From Symbiodinium natans (taxonomy: Eukaryota > Sar > Dinophyceae > Suessiales > Symbiodiniaceae): a stretch of 40,000 bases of DNA. Where the stretch lies: the NCBI GenBank assembly GCA_905221605.1, contig CAJNDS010002255.1:415001-455000 (forward strand), written 5' to 3'. The notes beneath the pieces were generated by a model, which was not told the DNA's origin, searched no databases, and saw only the letters and a program-made list of their open reading frames with translations. Position numbers and translations under genes: made by a program. Each line of letters begins with the position of its first letter. Positions within the stretch are counted from its first letter, which is position 1. Shown here one piece after another: positions 1 to 8,699 of this stretch.

Positions 1-52
1 GGGTTGAGGGGTTGAGGGGTTGAGGGGTTGAGGGGTTGAGGGGTTGAGGGGT
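1..52 (+). repeat. (GGGGTTGA)n tandem array
   Basis: Six near-perfect octamers of GGGGTTGA open the window and grade into TTTAGGG-like and TTTCGGG-like sequence. The unit is a variant of the telomeric heptamer with one extra G and an A-for-T exchange. Confidence 0.9.
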
Positions 53-309
53 TTGGGGTTTCAGGTTTCATTGTGGTTGTTTGGGTTTCGGGGAAGAGGG
101 TTAGAGTTTTGGGGTTTCATTGTGGTTTTGGGGCTTGGGAGGTTCATGGCTTCAGGTTTTCTCGGTCTGAGGGTTTGGGGTTCTCAGAACCCTAAACCAA
201 GCGCCCAACCCCAAGCCCTAAAAGCTTCTCCAAAGCTCGAAGGCTCGATCCCTAAGCCCCTAACTCTCAACCCCCTCCTGAGTCGCACTGTGACCCCAGA
301 CCCCCCACC

Positions 310-527
310 CGCCCGACCCTCAACCCTAAACCCTAAACCCTAAACCCGAAACCCTAAACCCTAAACCCCAAACCCTAGACCCTAAACCCTAAACCCCTAA
401 ACGCGAAACGCCAAACCCCAAACCCCAAACCCCAAACCCTAAACCCTAAACCCTAAACCCTAAACCCTAAACCCTAAACCCTAAACCCTAAACCCTAAAC
501 CCTAAACCCTAAACCCTAAACCCCGAG
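310..527 (-). repeat. CCCTAAA interstitial telomeric array
   Basis: Tandem CCCTAAA with a few CCCCAAA and CCCGAAA variants. It ends about 15 nt before the first candidate exon, so it would form the 3' part of the preceding intron or the 5' flank of the gene. Confidence 0.95.
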
Positions 528-543
528 CCCTGAGCCCGCTGAG

Positions 544-602
544 GCCTTCCGGCACATGATGCTTGGCGCGCTGGATGAGCCGCGTGAGGAGGCCGCACAA
601 AG
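544..602 (+). CDS. Gene 1 exon: AFRHMMLGALDEPREEAAQ
   Basis: The acceptor is CTGAG|GCC and the donor is AAAG|GTTCC. A GC donor after 591 (GAG|GCCGCA) would give phase 0 and fit the next exon better. Third codon positions are almost all G or C. Preceded directly by a CCCTAAA array. Confidence 0.5.
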
Positions 603-2777
603 GTTCCAAGCTTCTTCGGAATGAGCCTCCTTGGGGGCATCCTTCCGAGGGGTGAGTTCAGGGGGAATCCTTAGACCCCCAGACCCGAAGCCGGCAAGCC
701 TCTGTAGGTTAGCAAAGAAACCCCACACAACTTTCCTCGAAGCCTTCTTGCAAGCTTTCCTCGACATCTAAACCCTAAACCCCGAACCTTAATCCCTTGT
801 GTAAACCCTGGCCCTAGACCCTAAACCTTAAGCCCTACGCCCTAGGCCCTAAGCCCTAAGCCATGAGCCCTAAGCCCGAAGCCCGAAGCCCGAAGCCCCA
901 AAGCCGAACTCTAACCCTAACCCTATATTCTCTAAACCCTAAACCCCCGACAGGCAAAAGGCACGGCGGATGACTTGAAGACCGAAAGCGGGCCTGGGCA
1001 TCTTGCCCTGTATCCTTTCAGAGGCTTAAAGGTGTTTCTTTTGGGGGGAGCTTGAGGTTTGGTGGGTGTGGGGTTGAGGGGGTTTGGGGGGTTTTGGGTT
1101 GAGGGTGTTTAGGGGTTTTTGGCTTGGTGTTGGTTGGAATGTCGGTTTGAGGTTGTCTGGGGCTTTCGCTGCGATGATCCACGAGCTTCGATTCCATGAG
1201 GAGGAGGAGGTGTTCCTGGGGGCAAGTATTCAATGCACAGATGGTTCCCTAAACCCTCAACCTTAAGCCCTCAACCCTAAAACCTAAACCTCAAGCCCAC
1301 AGATGTTTCGAAACCCCACTGGCGCACCGTCATTTTCGAAGGTCTGCGGCCGAAGACAGCGACCATCAGGATGTTGGGGGGCACCCTCAGAACGTAAGCA
1401 CTATGCGAAAGACTAAACCAAAAAGGGTTCCGGGTTTAGGATGTAGGGTTTAGGATTTAGGTGTTAGGGTTTAGGATTGACCCGAAGCCCCCAAACATTG
1501 GGCCTCTCAAGCTGCAAGGGTCCCGAATTTCTCTTGGGGCCCACCACCGAAGGGGACCCCAAATGCATAAACCCCCAACTTCCCCAGACCCCTGTTCCCT
1601 CCCACCCCCCACCCCCCGAACCCTAAACCCCAAAGTTTAGGGCCTAAACCCTAAACCCTAAACCCTAAACCCTAAACCCTAAACCCTAAACCCTAAACCC
1701 TCAACCCTAAACCCTAAACCCTAAACCCTAAACCCTAAACCCTAAACCCTAAGCCCTAAGCCCTAAGCCCTAAGCCCCCAACCCTAAACCCTAAACCCTA
1801 AACCCCACACCCCACACCCCTAGACCCCCAAACTTCAAACCGAAACCCAAAGCCTCACGAGAGCAAGATCCAGGAGGCGGCGTCCGCGCGACTCCGCGGA
1901 GCTCCTGAAGGTGCCTTGACATTGAGAGCCTCGGGTTTAGGGTTTTGGGTTTAGGGTTTAGGATTTAGGGTTTAGGGTTTCCGGGCTTCAAGGGCTTTAG
2001 GGGTTTAGTATTGCGTTTTACTCTCATCGTTGCCAAAGGGCTTGGGGTTTAGGGCTTCTTCGAGGTTTTAGCTGTGGGTTTCTGCGCGTTGGAGGGTTGA
2101 GGGTTCAGGGATTCTGGCCCCCACTGTGCCAGGTGCCTCTGCGGCTGATCTCGCAACCCAGAAGGAGGAGAAGGCACCATTTAGGGTTTAGGGTTTGGGG
2201 TTTAGGGTTTAGGGTTGGGGTGGGCTTAGGGTGGGCCTCTAGGTTTTAGGGTTGGGATGTTTCTTTTTCTACTAACAGTCCATAGTTCCCCTTATTAGAA
2301 TCCCTATTAAGGACTGTTTTTTAAGGGGGAACATCCCAAGTTTAGGGTTTCTTGGGTCTACGGGAAGTTACATGGGTCCCGTAATATGCTCCCTTCGCTG
2401 CTTCAAAGGGTTCTGAAGTATAGGCCCTTGGCAGGGTGCCCCGATTAAGGGTCCATATTCAGGAACCACGGAACGACCCTAAGACGGGGGTGTCAGCTCT
2501 GAACATGATGATTCAAGTCGCAACCGTCGTCGTAAGCTTGCCGAGACGGCGGCTCTTGCTTTTCATTGGCCGTACAAGCCCTCAAAAACCCCAAGACCCT
2601 AAACCGCTGAACCCTGAACCCTAAACCCTAAACCCTAAACCCCAAACCCCAAACCCTCTAGGGCTTAGGAAAGCCGCGTAATGCGGGTCACGTCGCGCGT
2701 GCGGACCGCAGGCCTCGGAAGTGGCCAAGTCCGAGGACGAGAAGAAGGCGCGTCAGCTCGAGCAAGGGGGTAGCCAG
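544..2777 (+). CDS. Gene 1: unrecognised protein, at least eight short exons
   Basis: This is a gene-level span, and neither a start nor a stop codon was identified. Exons are at 544-602, 954-1031, 1152-1209, 1303-1393, 1874-1910, 2133-2173, 2463-2531 and 2712-2777. The reading phase is continuous across four junctions (1209/1303, 1910/2133, 2173/2463, 2531/2712). It breaks at 602/954, where a GC donor after 591 would restore it, at 1031/1152, and at 1393/1874. The peptides are acidic/basic and hydrophilic (for example SEDEKKARQLEQG) with an Ala-rich middle part and no recognisable domain. Introns consist mainly of CCCTAAA and TTTAGGG arrays, and one carries an introner-like element (2252-2340). 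Function unknown. Confidence 0.5.
954..1031 (+). CDS. Gene 1 exon: AKGTADDLKTESGPG...
   Basis: 26 codons, phase 0 at both ends. The acceptor is CCGACAG|GCA and the donor is AAG|GTGTTT. It ends with ALYPFRGLK. The other two forward frames look less like coding sequence. Confidence 0.55.
1152..1209 (+). CDS. Gene 1 exon: ...AAMIHELRFHEEEE
   Basis: The acceptor is TTTGAG|G and the donor is GAG|GTGTTC. One nucleotide completes a codon from the previous exon. The tail is a Glu cluster. The entry phase does not match the preceding donor as drawn, so an alternative donor or a missed microexon is likely. Confidence 0.45.
1303..1393 (+). CDS. Gene 1 exon with strong GTAAGC donor
   Basis: The acceptor is CCCACAG|ATG and the donor is GAAC|GTAAGC, one of the best donor sites in the window. 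Two forward frames stay open; the one beginning MFRNPTGAPSFSKV agrees in phase with the upstream exon. The frame is therefore uncertain, although the exon itself is reasonable. Confidence 0.4.
1618..1806 (-). repeat. CCCTAAA array
   Basis: About 25 tandem heptamers with CCCTAAG variants towards the 3' side, placed upstream of the exon at 1874. Confidence 0.95.
1874..1910 (+). CDS. Gene 1 exon: EAASARLRGAPE
   Basis: The acceptor is GATCCAG|GAG and the donor is GAAG|GTGCCT. It ends one nucleotide into a codon, which the next exon completes to Gly. It lies between a CCCTAAA array upstream and TTTAGGG repeats downstream. Confidence 0.5.
2133..2173 (+). CDS. Gene 1 exon: GASAADLATQKEEK
   Basis: The acceptor is TGCCAG|GT. 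The phase matches the previous exon exactly. The donor is AAG|GCACCA, a GC donor, followed directly by TTTAGGG repeats. Confidence 0.5.
2252..2340. mobile_element. Introner-like element, family B (copy 1)
   Basis: It begins TTGGGATGTT and ends GGGAACATCCCAA, a terminal inverted repeat. An inner inverted repeat (AACAGTCC, then TCCCTATTAAGGACTG) is shared with copies at 6816, 12895 and 30369. It lies in the predicted intron between exons 2133-2173 and 2463-2531. Confidence 0.75.
2463..2531 (+). CDS. Gene 1 exon: EPRNDPKTGVSALNMM...
   Basis: 23 codons, phase 0 to 0. The acceptor is ATATTCAG|GAA and the donor is GTC|GTAAGC. A different frame (ending KLAETAALAFHW) is also open from about 2494 to 2579, so an alternative exon overlapping this one cannot be excluded. 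Confidence 0.5.
2712..2777 (+). CDS. Gene 1 exon: ASEVAKSEDEKKARQLEQG...
   Basis: 22 codons, phase 0 to 0. The acceptor is ACCGCAG|GCC and the donor is CAG|GTTAGG. The peptide is strongly charged and could be helical. CCCTAAA repeats precede it and a long TTTAGGG array follows. Confidence 0.6.
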
Positions 2778-2785
2778 GTTAGGTT

Positions 2786-2920
2786 TGGGGTTTAGGGTTT
2801 AGGGTTTAGGGTTTAGGGTTTAGGGTTTAGGGTTTAGGGTTTAGGGTTTAGGGTTTAGGGTTTGGGGTTTCGGGTTTCGGGTTTAGGGTTTGGGGTTTCG
2901 GGTTTGGGGTTTAGGGTTTA
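2786..2920 (+). repeat. TTTAGGG array
   Basis: Tandem TTTAGGG starting 9 nt after the donor at 2778, with TTTCGGG and TTTGGGG variants at its 3' end. Confidence 0.95.
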
Positions 2921-2946
2921 TATGCATATATGCATGCATGTAATAT

Positions 2947-3050
2947 GGGGGTTTACGAGAACAAGGGACCCCCAATATAGACCCCCAAGTACTAGGATTC
3001 CCTTATCACAAGGACCCCAATAAGGTACCCCCGAATTTCGGAGACCCCCC
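2947..3050 (+). mobile_element. Introner-like element, family A (copy 1)
   Basis: It begins GGGGGTTTACGAGAA and ends TTTCGGAGACCCCCC. The interior carries landmarks shared by all family members: AAGGGACCCCC, TAGGATTCCCTTAT, AAGGACCCCAATAAGGTACCCC. Other copies are at 5702, 7698, 18300 (reverse), 23632 (reverse), 35015 and 35368. Confidence 0.8.
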
Positions 3051-3166
3051 ATAAATGTATTATACAAGTACGGCGCTAGCAACACGTGCCCGGACCTCGG
3101 TTTTCCAGACAGTCGGTCGCCAGAATCTTGGGCCTCGGGGTTGGATGTCCCCAAATCCCAAGCTTT

Positions 3167-3244
3167 CAACCCTAAACCCTAAACCCTAAACCCTAAACCC
3201 TAAACCCTAAACCCTAAACCCTAAACCTTAAACCCTCAACCCTT
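3167..3244 (-). repeat. CCCTAAA array
   Basis: About nine heptamers following the family A element. No exon was found between here and 5470. Confidence 0.95.
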
Positions 3245-3587
3245 TAACCTCAACCCAAACTTCTTCACCAAAAAAAGTTAACCCTCTTGGACATGAGGCT
3301 GCCCCCCCCCAACTACACGGATTCCGCGACACATTTTGGAGAAATGCTATTCTGAGAAATGACCATATATATATATATATATACAGAAAACGTCGCACTG
3401 CAGGCCCGAGTTTTTCGTAGGTCAGTGTTTTAAGCTAAAACTATAATTGTACAACTCAACGTATCAAAGCTGGACACACATGCATCTACTACCCAAATAT
3501 AATGAGTAGGCATATTCTTAAATAATGCTCAGTTTCAGAGATTGCGTGGCGGTCAGAGTATGGACTTTCGTCCTGGTCTCTCCGGGG

Positions 3588-3715
3588 GAGGGGGGGGGGG
3601 GGGGGGAAAAAAGAAAAAAAAAAAAAAAAATCCGCGGGGGGGGGGGGGGGGGGGGCCCAAAAAAAAAAAAAAAAAAAAAAATATATTAATATATATATAT
3701 ATATATATAGATATA

Positions 3716-3749
<34 letters not shown>

Positions 3750-3785
3750 TTTGGGCCCCCCCCCCCCCCCAAGGGGGGGGGGGGC
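3588..3785. repeat. Giant homopolymer palindrome (G/A/AT/T/C)
   Basis: Runs of G, then A, then (AT)n, then T, then C form a near-symmetric inverted repeat centred near 3705. The two GGGCCC blocks sit at matching distances on either side. Open frames predicted across it (poly-Gly, poly-Lys, Tyr-Ile repeats) are artefacts of the repeats. Confidence 0.9.
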
Positions 3786-5160
3786 CTGCCCCTTTAAAAT
3801 TCATGGGGGCCACCAATCAGATTTTAAAGATTTTAAAGGTGTTTGAAGATTTAAGGGGCCTCCCCCCTTGAAGCTTTAGGTGGGTTAAATATTAAGGATT
3901 TAAAGACTGTAAAAGGGGCCTGCCCCTTTATATTTACTGGAGCCCCATGTAAATTTGAAGAGTATGAAATTTCAAGTTCTTGAAGATAATTGAAGGCCCT
4001 CCCCCTTTCAAATGAAAATTGGGGTGCACCAAATAAATTTTAAAGATGTTAAAAGTTTGTCAGATTTTAATAGAGGGCTCCCCCGCTCAAATTTTATGTG
4101 ACCCCAAGTATGTTTTTTTAAGTTTTTTGAAGATTTGTGAAAAGGGGCCTCCCCTTGAACATTTAAATGGAACCCCAATGAAATTTTAAGATTTATACAG
4201 GTTTTAAGTTTTAAAGATTTGAAAGGGCTCCCCCCCGCCCTTGAAGTTTAAATGGGCCCCCCCCAATTCACTTTAAAGGTTTTGTAAAGATTTAAAAAAG
4301 CCCCCGTCCCCGCCCAATGAAGCTTTAAAGATCTTAAAGGTTTCAAAGGTTTTACAGAGTTTAGCAGGGGGCGCCCCCGTTGAATTTAAATGGGGCCCCC
4401 AGTTCAATTTCAAAGATTTCAAAACCCCCCCCCCCAAAAAAAAAGAGTTTACTTAGGGGCCCCAATTAAATTCTAGAGACGTTAAAGATTTAAGATTGTA
4501 AAAGGGCCTCCCCCCTTTAAACTTTAAGTGGGGGGCCTCAGTAAAATTTTAATGGTTTTAAGTTTTAAAAGATTTTAAAAGGCCTCACCTTGAAAGTTTA
4601 AATGGGGCCCCAATTAAACTTTACAGATTTTAAAGATTTAATGATTTTGCAATTTTGGAGATGTTAGAAGCCCCCCCCCCCCCCCCCCCCAAAAAAAAAA
4701 ATAAATGGGGCGCCCAATTCAATTTTTTAGGATCTTAAAAGCCCCCTCCCCCCCGCCCTTTTATAGGTTTTAACTCTAAACCTTTCCCATTTTCATTATT
4801 TTCAACATTTTAAAGGTCCTTAACATGTTGAGAATCCTTACAGAATAACTGGGGCGGGCCCCTGGTCCCCCCAATATCTGAATACCTTTGACAAACTAGA
4901 TGGGAAGGGGCCCGACTTTTTTCAGGGCTTTAAAGTTTCTAACAGCCTTGAAAAACGTTTAAAGTCATTAATTAATCAAATGGGAAGGGGTCCGAATGCA
5001 TTTGCTTTAAGGACTTGAAAGGTTTTAAAAAAACATAAATGGGTATGGGGGGGGGCCATTTAGATTTTTACAATTCAAATTTCTCCAAGACTTACAGAGT
5101 TTTTCGAAAATTAGATGGATGAAGATTCCCTTCTTCAAGATTTAAAGGATTTTAAGTTTG
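3786..5160. repeat. Degenerate AT-rich tandem array, unit roughly 70-100 bp
   Basis: A pattern recurs about 15 times with heavy divergence: GGGGCCTCCCCC, TTGAA/TTTAA, AAATGGGGCCCCAATT, then TTTTAAAGATTTTAAAG. No coding frame is maintained. Base composition differs sharply from the rest of the window. Confidence 0.75.
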
Positions 5161-5299
5161 TTTTTAAAACTAAATCCGGATGGAGGTTCTCATAGTCTGT
5201 ATGCAGGTATTGTAAGTATGGTCACAAATAAGGCAAATTCATGAAAAATATGTGTTTTGGACCTGAAAAACACAGGCCTGTATTCCGACGTACTCTCTC

Positions 5300-5456
5300 T
5301 CTCTATATATATATATATATGTATTTATGTACGTACGTACGTATGTATGTATGTATGTATGCATGCATGTATGTATGTATGTCTTTATGTATGTATGTAT
5401 GTATGTATGTATGTATGTATGTATGTATGTAGGTATGTATGCATGTATATATGTAT
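5300..5456. repeat. TATA and TATG/TACG microsatellite
   Basis: (TA)n followed by (GTAT)n with GCAT and GTAC variants. The long frames with Tyr-Ile-His-Thr or Tyr-Val-Cys-Met repeats on both strands are translations of this repeat, not genes. Confidence 0.95.
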
Positions 5457-5555
5457 GTGCAGAAAGTATCTTTCTGCGGGGTGGGGGGGGATCTTTGATC
5501 ATTTCTTGCAGCACGATGATTGCAGACCCATATTGCCTGCTTTCTGCAACCCAGA

Positions 5556-5615
5556 ATGGATCCCCCTGAGGCCTCTTCCGAAAAAGCGCCTTCCGAAGCT
5601 CCGCCATCGGCTGAG
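5556..5615 (+). CDS. Gene 2 first exon: MDPPEASSEKAPSEAPPSAE
   Basis: The ATG follows CAACCCAG|A. The donor is GAG|GTGCAT, phase 0. Codon third positions are mixed, but the acidic Pro/Ser/Ala peptide is a typical disordered N-terminus. In the zero frame of the upstream AG a TGA appears after four codons, so the ATG frame is preferred. Confidence 0.6.
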
Positions 5616-8085
5616 GTGCATTTTGAACTGTGCATTCCGGGAGGTTGGTGAGGTTGCGGTATGAAGATCTGCTAGGATCTTTATTTGTGACCCAGCAACT
5701 TGGGTGATTACGAGAATAAGGGACCCCCCATATAGACCCCAACTGGTAGGATTCCCTGATTATAAGGACCAGGTACCCCTAATTTCGGAAACCCTCACTT
5801 CAGGACGCCACAACATCTGGGGGGGAGGCAGAGAAGGAGGACCGGCGAGAGGAGGTGAAGAAAGAGGCTACAGAGGAGGAGCAGGAGGAGCAGGAGGAGC
5901 AGGAGGAGAAGGAGATGAAGGAGAAGAAGCAGGCCCGGTGGGCGTTGGAGGGCTGTTCTGCCCTGTCTTGTAGCCTCCGGCTCTAAGCTTCAAGTGCCAC
6001 TTCTTGACACAGCATCCGTCACCGGATAGGCACATGAATGATCCTTCTCCTCAACCAACAAGTTCCTAAACCTTAAGCCCTAAACCCTAAACTCCAACAA
6101 AACCCTGAATCCCTAAACGCCAAACACCCAGGCCGAGACTTGGCCTTGGGGGCACTTTGCTGCATCTGCTTTGCAGGATTCCCCGAGGAACGAGAGGCTC
6201 CGAAAGCTCATCCGTCCCCCGGCAGGTTTTGGTTTACCTAGGGTTGAGTAACTTCAGGTTTTAGGCATTTCAGAGTCTAGGGTTTAGGGTTTAGGGGTCT
6301 GAGGGTTTAGGGTTTGGGGGTTTGAGGGTTTTGGGGTTTCGGGTGCGTAAGGATTGATCGGGAGGGTGTCGGTCCAGATGATGGGCCCTTTCGTGGTACC
6401 CATGCCAAAGCAAGAAGGATTGCACCCTAACCCGCCCAAAAAGGAGCCCACACCATTGTCTGAGTCTAGATCAACCTTGCCCTGTAGGTTTGCCGGGCAG
6501 CTTAGATTTTCAGGGCGGTTGGCCCAAGGGTTCGAGTCGTCGTCAGGCCACTGAGGGTAGGCCTTAGGGCAGCTTTCGAGCAGTTTGGGGATTTATGCTC
6601 CTTTCATGAGACCTGTCCTAAACCCTAACCCCTAACCCCTAACCCCTCAACCCTATACCCTAAACCCTAAGCCCTAAACCCTAAACCCTAAACTTTTGTT
6701 TGTTTCCTCGAGGTGGTGTCTACGAGAGAAAGAACCAGGAGAAGCTGGTGGACCTGGACGACTTGCTGGCCAAGTACGCCGACAAGCTGGAGCAGGCGTC
6801 TTCGGTGGGTTCACGTTGGGATGTTCCCCCTTATGCCTGTATTATTCCTATTTTCCTATTATTATGATTATTATGATTATGATTATGATGATGATGATGA
6901 TGATGATGATGATTATGATCATGATAATTGTTAAGTTTTCTTACTATTAAGCAGTCCTTACTAGGGAATACAATACCCCCCTGTTATAATCCCTATTCAG
7001 GACTGTTAGTAAGTACAAGGGGGGAAACATCCCAAGGTTCTACGCATCGTAGGGGGCAAGACTGGGAGACAACACTCCCGGTACTGAAAGTATCGCTGGC
7101 CTAGACTGGGGCAGCTGCACCTGAGGCGTATGACTACGTCTGCAACAAGTACGGCGAGACCAAGGAGGTGACAATCTATACCGTAAGCCCCAAAAGCCGC
7201 TGCCTATCTAGCCTATCTAGCGGTTCATAGAGGCTACCCTAAACCCTAAACCCTAAACCCTAGACCCTAAACCCGAAACCCTAAACCCTAAACCCTAAAC
7301 CCTAAACCCTAAACCTAGGGGCTAGCCATGAGGGAATCTGCAGAATCCTCTTGGGGCAGAAATTTCGGTACCCTGCAGGACTTGGAAGACGAGGAGGTGC
7401 CGCCACTGACGGTATTTGCCATGGGCTGAGTCGCTGGGCATCCCGAAGTCCCCCAAGCCCTAAACTTCAGACCTAAACCTAGCGGGTCATAGTACGTAGG
7501 GATTTCGGCAGCTGCGTGTCTCAATGGGTTTAGGGTTTAGGGTTTAGGGTTTGACTACCATTCCTTCCTAAACTTGACAACCTAAGCTCTGAATCCCTAC
7601 ACCCCTCAGTCCGAGACACGGAGCCTTTGGAGGGTTATTTAGGCTGTAGGGTTCAATCTTCAGGCTTTCAGCCCCAGGATTTAGGGTTTAAAGAATGGAG
7701 GTTTACGAACATGGGGGCCCCCCCAATTTAGATGCCCAAATAGTAGGACTCCCTTTTCTTAAGGACCCCAATAAGGCACCCCGACTGTCGGGAAACCCCC
7801 ATTTAGGGTTTAAATCATGGAGCCCAGAATGCAGTCCGGCTCAGAGGGTTGTTCGTATACAGTTGAAGTCTTACCCGAAACCCGAAAGCCGAAACCCGAA
7901 ACCACAAACCCTAAACCCTAAACCCTAAACCCTAAACCCTAAACCCTAAACCCTAAACCCTAAACCCTAAACCCCCGTTTGGGCTTGAGAGGGTCGAGTT
8001 TGCGGCTTAAGTGCGAACGGCCGAGGAGAAGCAGAAGGAAAGCGCCAGCGAGGCTGAGAGCCAGGAGGCGCTCTTTAAACCCTGA
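5556..8085 (+). CDS. Gene 2: Glu/Lys-rich protein with a 'KYG' module
   Basis: Exons are at 5556-5615, 5804-5932, 6177-6225, 6713-6795, 7126-7167, 7379-7411, probably 7610-7633 and 7835-7847, and 8012-8067 (or to the stop at 8085). Reading phase agrees at every junction when GC donors are allowed at 5933 and 6796. The start is the ATG at 5556, one base after an AG that could be a trans-splice or cis acceptor. The order is: acidic N-terminus, a Glu-rich probable coiled coil (exon 2), a basic LRKLIR segment, and then a module with pattern N-x-x-K-L-x-x-L-D-x-L-L-x-K-Y-A...V-C-x-K-Y-G-E. A second copy of that module is encoded at 14633-15290. I recall similar short modules in many protist proteins; its biochemical role is unknown to me. 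Whether the gene continues past 8085 is unresolved. Confidence 0.6.
5702..5795 (+). mobile_element. Introner-like element, family A (copy 2)
   Basis: It begins GGGTGATTACGAGAATAAGG and ends CTAATTTCGGAAACCCT. It lies wholly inside the 188-nt intron between exons 5556-5615 and 5804-5932, ending 8 nt before the acceptor AG. It makes up half of that intron. Confidence 0.8.
5804..5932 (+). CDS. Gene 2 exon: Glu-rich coiled-coil segment
   Basis: 43 codons from DATTSGGEAEKEDRR to KEMKEKKQ, phase 0 to 0. The acceptor is ACTTCAG|GAC. A GC donor (CAG|GCCCGG) keeps phase 0 into the next exon, whereas the nearby GT site (CCCG|GTGGGC) would break it. The EEQ repeat (three copies) is visible. Probably a long charged helix. 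Confidence 0.65.
6177..6225 (+). CDS. Gene 2 exon: DSPRNERLRKLIRPPA
   Basis: The acceptor is TTTGCAG|GAT and the donor is GCAG|GTTTTG, entering at phase 0 and leaving at phase 1. The RLRKLIR core is matched by ARLRELIR in the exon at 14633. CCTAAACC repeats lie upstream and TTTAGGG repeats downstream. Confidence 0.65.
6713..6795 (+). CDS. Gene 2 exon: KYG module, first half
   Basis: It encodes NQEKLVDLDDLLAKYADKLEQ after GGVYERK. The phase joins exactly to 6177-6225. The donor is CAG|GCGTCT; with it the module has the same length as the second copy (19 residues from KYA to KYGE), whereas GT sites downstream would add residues. Confidence 0.7.
6816..7036. mobile_element. Introner-like element, family B (copy 2), with microsatellite insert
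   Basis: The termini are TTGGGATGTTCCCCCTTAT and GGGGGGAAACATCCCAA. An ATG/ATT microsatellite (6861-6925) sits inside. The inner inverted repeat is AGTCCTTACTAGGGA / TCCCTATTCAGGACT. It occupies most of the 330-nt intron between the two halves of the KYG module. Confidence 0.8.
7126..7167 (+). CDS. Gene 2 exon: KYG module, second half
   Basis: AYDYVCNKYGETKE, 14 codons, phase 0 to 0. The acceptor is CTGAG|GCGTAT and the donor is GAG|GTGACA. AGGCGT occurs at both ends of the preceding intron. Confidence 0.7.
7223..7316 (-). repeat. CCCTAAA array
   Basis: Tandem heptamers in the intron between 7167 and 7379, on the acceptor side. Confidence 0.95.
7379..7411 (+). CDS. Gene 2 microexon: DLEDEEVPPLT
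   Basis: The acceptor is CCTGCAG|GAC and the donor is ACG|GTATTT. 33 nt, phase 0 to 0, directly continuing KYGETKE. Confidence 0.6.
7698..7801 (+). mobile_element. Introner-like element, family A (copy 3)
   Basis: It begins GAGGTTTACGAACA and ends TGTCGGGAAACCCCC. The interior keeps AGTAGGACTCCC and AAGGACCCCAATAAGGCACC of family A. Confidence 0.8.
7835..7847 (+). CDS. Gene 2 candidate microexon: SGSE
   Basis: The acceptor is GAATGCAG|TCC and the donor is GAGG|GTTGTT. It is only 13 nt, but its exit phase completes a Val codon with the exon at 8012. Confidence 0.3.
7902..7975 (-). repeat. CCCTAAA array
   Basis: About ten perfect heptamers, ending about 36 nt before the acceptor of the exon at 8012. 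Confidence 0.95.
8012..8085 (+). CDS. Gene 2 exon: VRTAEEKQKESASEAESQE...
   Basis: The acceptor is GGCTTAAG|TG. It either ends at a TGA at 8083-8085 or splices from a GC donor at 8068 (GAG|GCGCTC). The latter gives phase 0, matching the exon at 9296. Charged, low complexity. Confidence 0.5.
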
Positions 8086-8310
8086 AGCCCTAAACCCCTA
8101 AGGGGGTTTAGGGCCCTAAACCCTGGCGGGTCCACAACAAACCCGCGCAAAACTATGGCCCCACCAGCAAACCTGAGATGCAGGACTTAGGTCACAGCCT
8201 TTAGTGTTGAGAAATGACGCCTTTCTTCTCCCCAGTGCGCCTAAACGCAAGAACTTCCAGTCAGTTCTGCCCAGAAGGTTTAACCTTCTCGGAACGGATT
8301 AGAAGATGTA

Positions 8311-8629
8311 GACCATGGACGTCATCATGCTTGGGCCATGGATGCTCTCTGCTCATCAGAGCAGAATAGACCATGGACGTCATCATGCTTGGGCCCTGGA
8401 TGCTCTCTTCCCAGAACGGAGTAGACTATGGACGTCATCATGGTTGGGCCATGGCAGTGCAGAAAACATGTAGACCATGGACGTCATCATGCTTGGGCCA
8501 TGGATGCTCTCTTCTCATCAGAACAGAGTAGACCATGGACGTCATCATGCTTGGGCCATGGATGCTCTCTTCCCAGAATGGATTAGACTATGGACGTCAT
8601 CATGGTTGGGCCATGGATGCTCTCTTCTA
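8311..8629 (+). repeat. Six-unit satellite with 162-bp higher-order period
   Basis: Units starting GACYATGGACGTCATCATG begin at 8311, 8369, 8424, 8473, 8531 and 8586. Units 1-3 recur as units 4-6 with an exact 162-bp offset. The frame across it repeats MDVIM/DALF and is an artefact. Confidence 0.9.
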
Positions 8630-8699
8630 ACTATGGTGAAGCAAGCGTGTTATTTAGACCCAGGGCTGGGCAGAAGCGGATGCAAGCAAGACCGGGCTT

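Noticed and set aside
1-527. The window start as a chromosome end (telomere)
   Set aside because: Both repeat orientations occur throughout the 40 kb, interleaved with exons; the first array is only about 50 bp and of a variant unit.
3542-3871. Frames with poly-Gly, poly-Lys and poly-Pro on both strands
   Set aside because: Produced by homopolymer runs of the palindrome; no codon structure.
5239-5742. Long frames with Tyr-Ile-His-Thr or Tyr-Val-Cys-Met repeats on both strands
   Set aside because: They are translations of the TATG/TACA microsatellite.
8311-8629. CRISPR-like array
   Set aside because: Repeat and spacer are not distinguishable, the unit is a diverged satellite, and the genome is eukaryotic.
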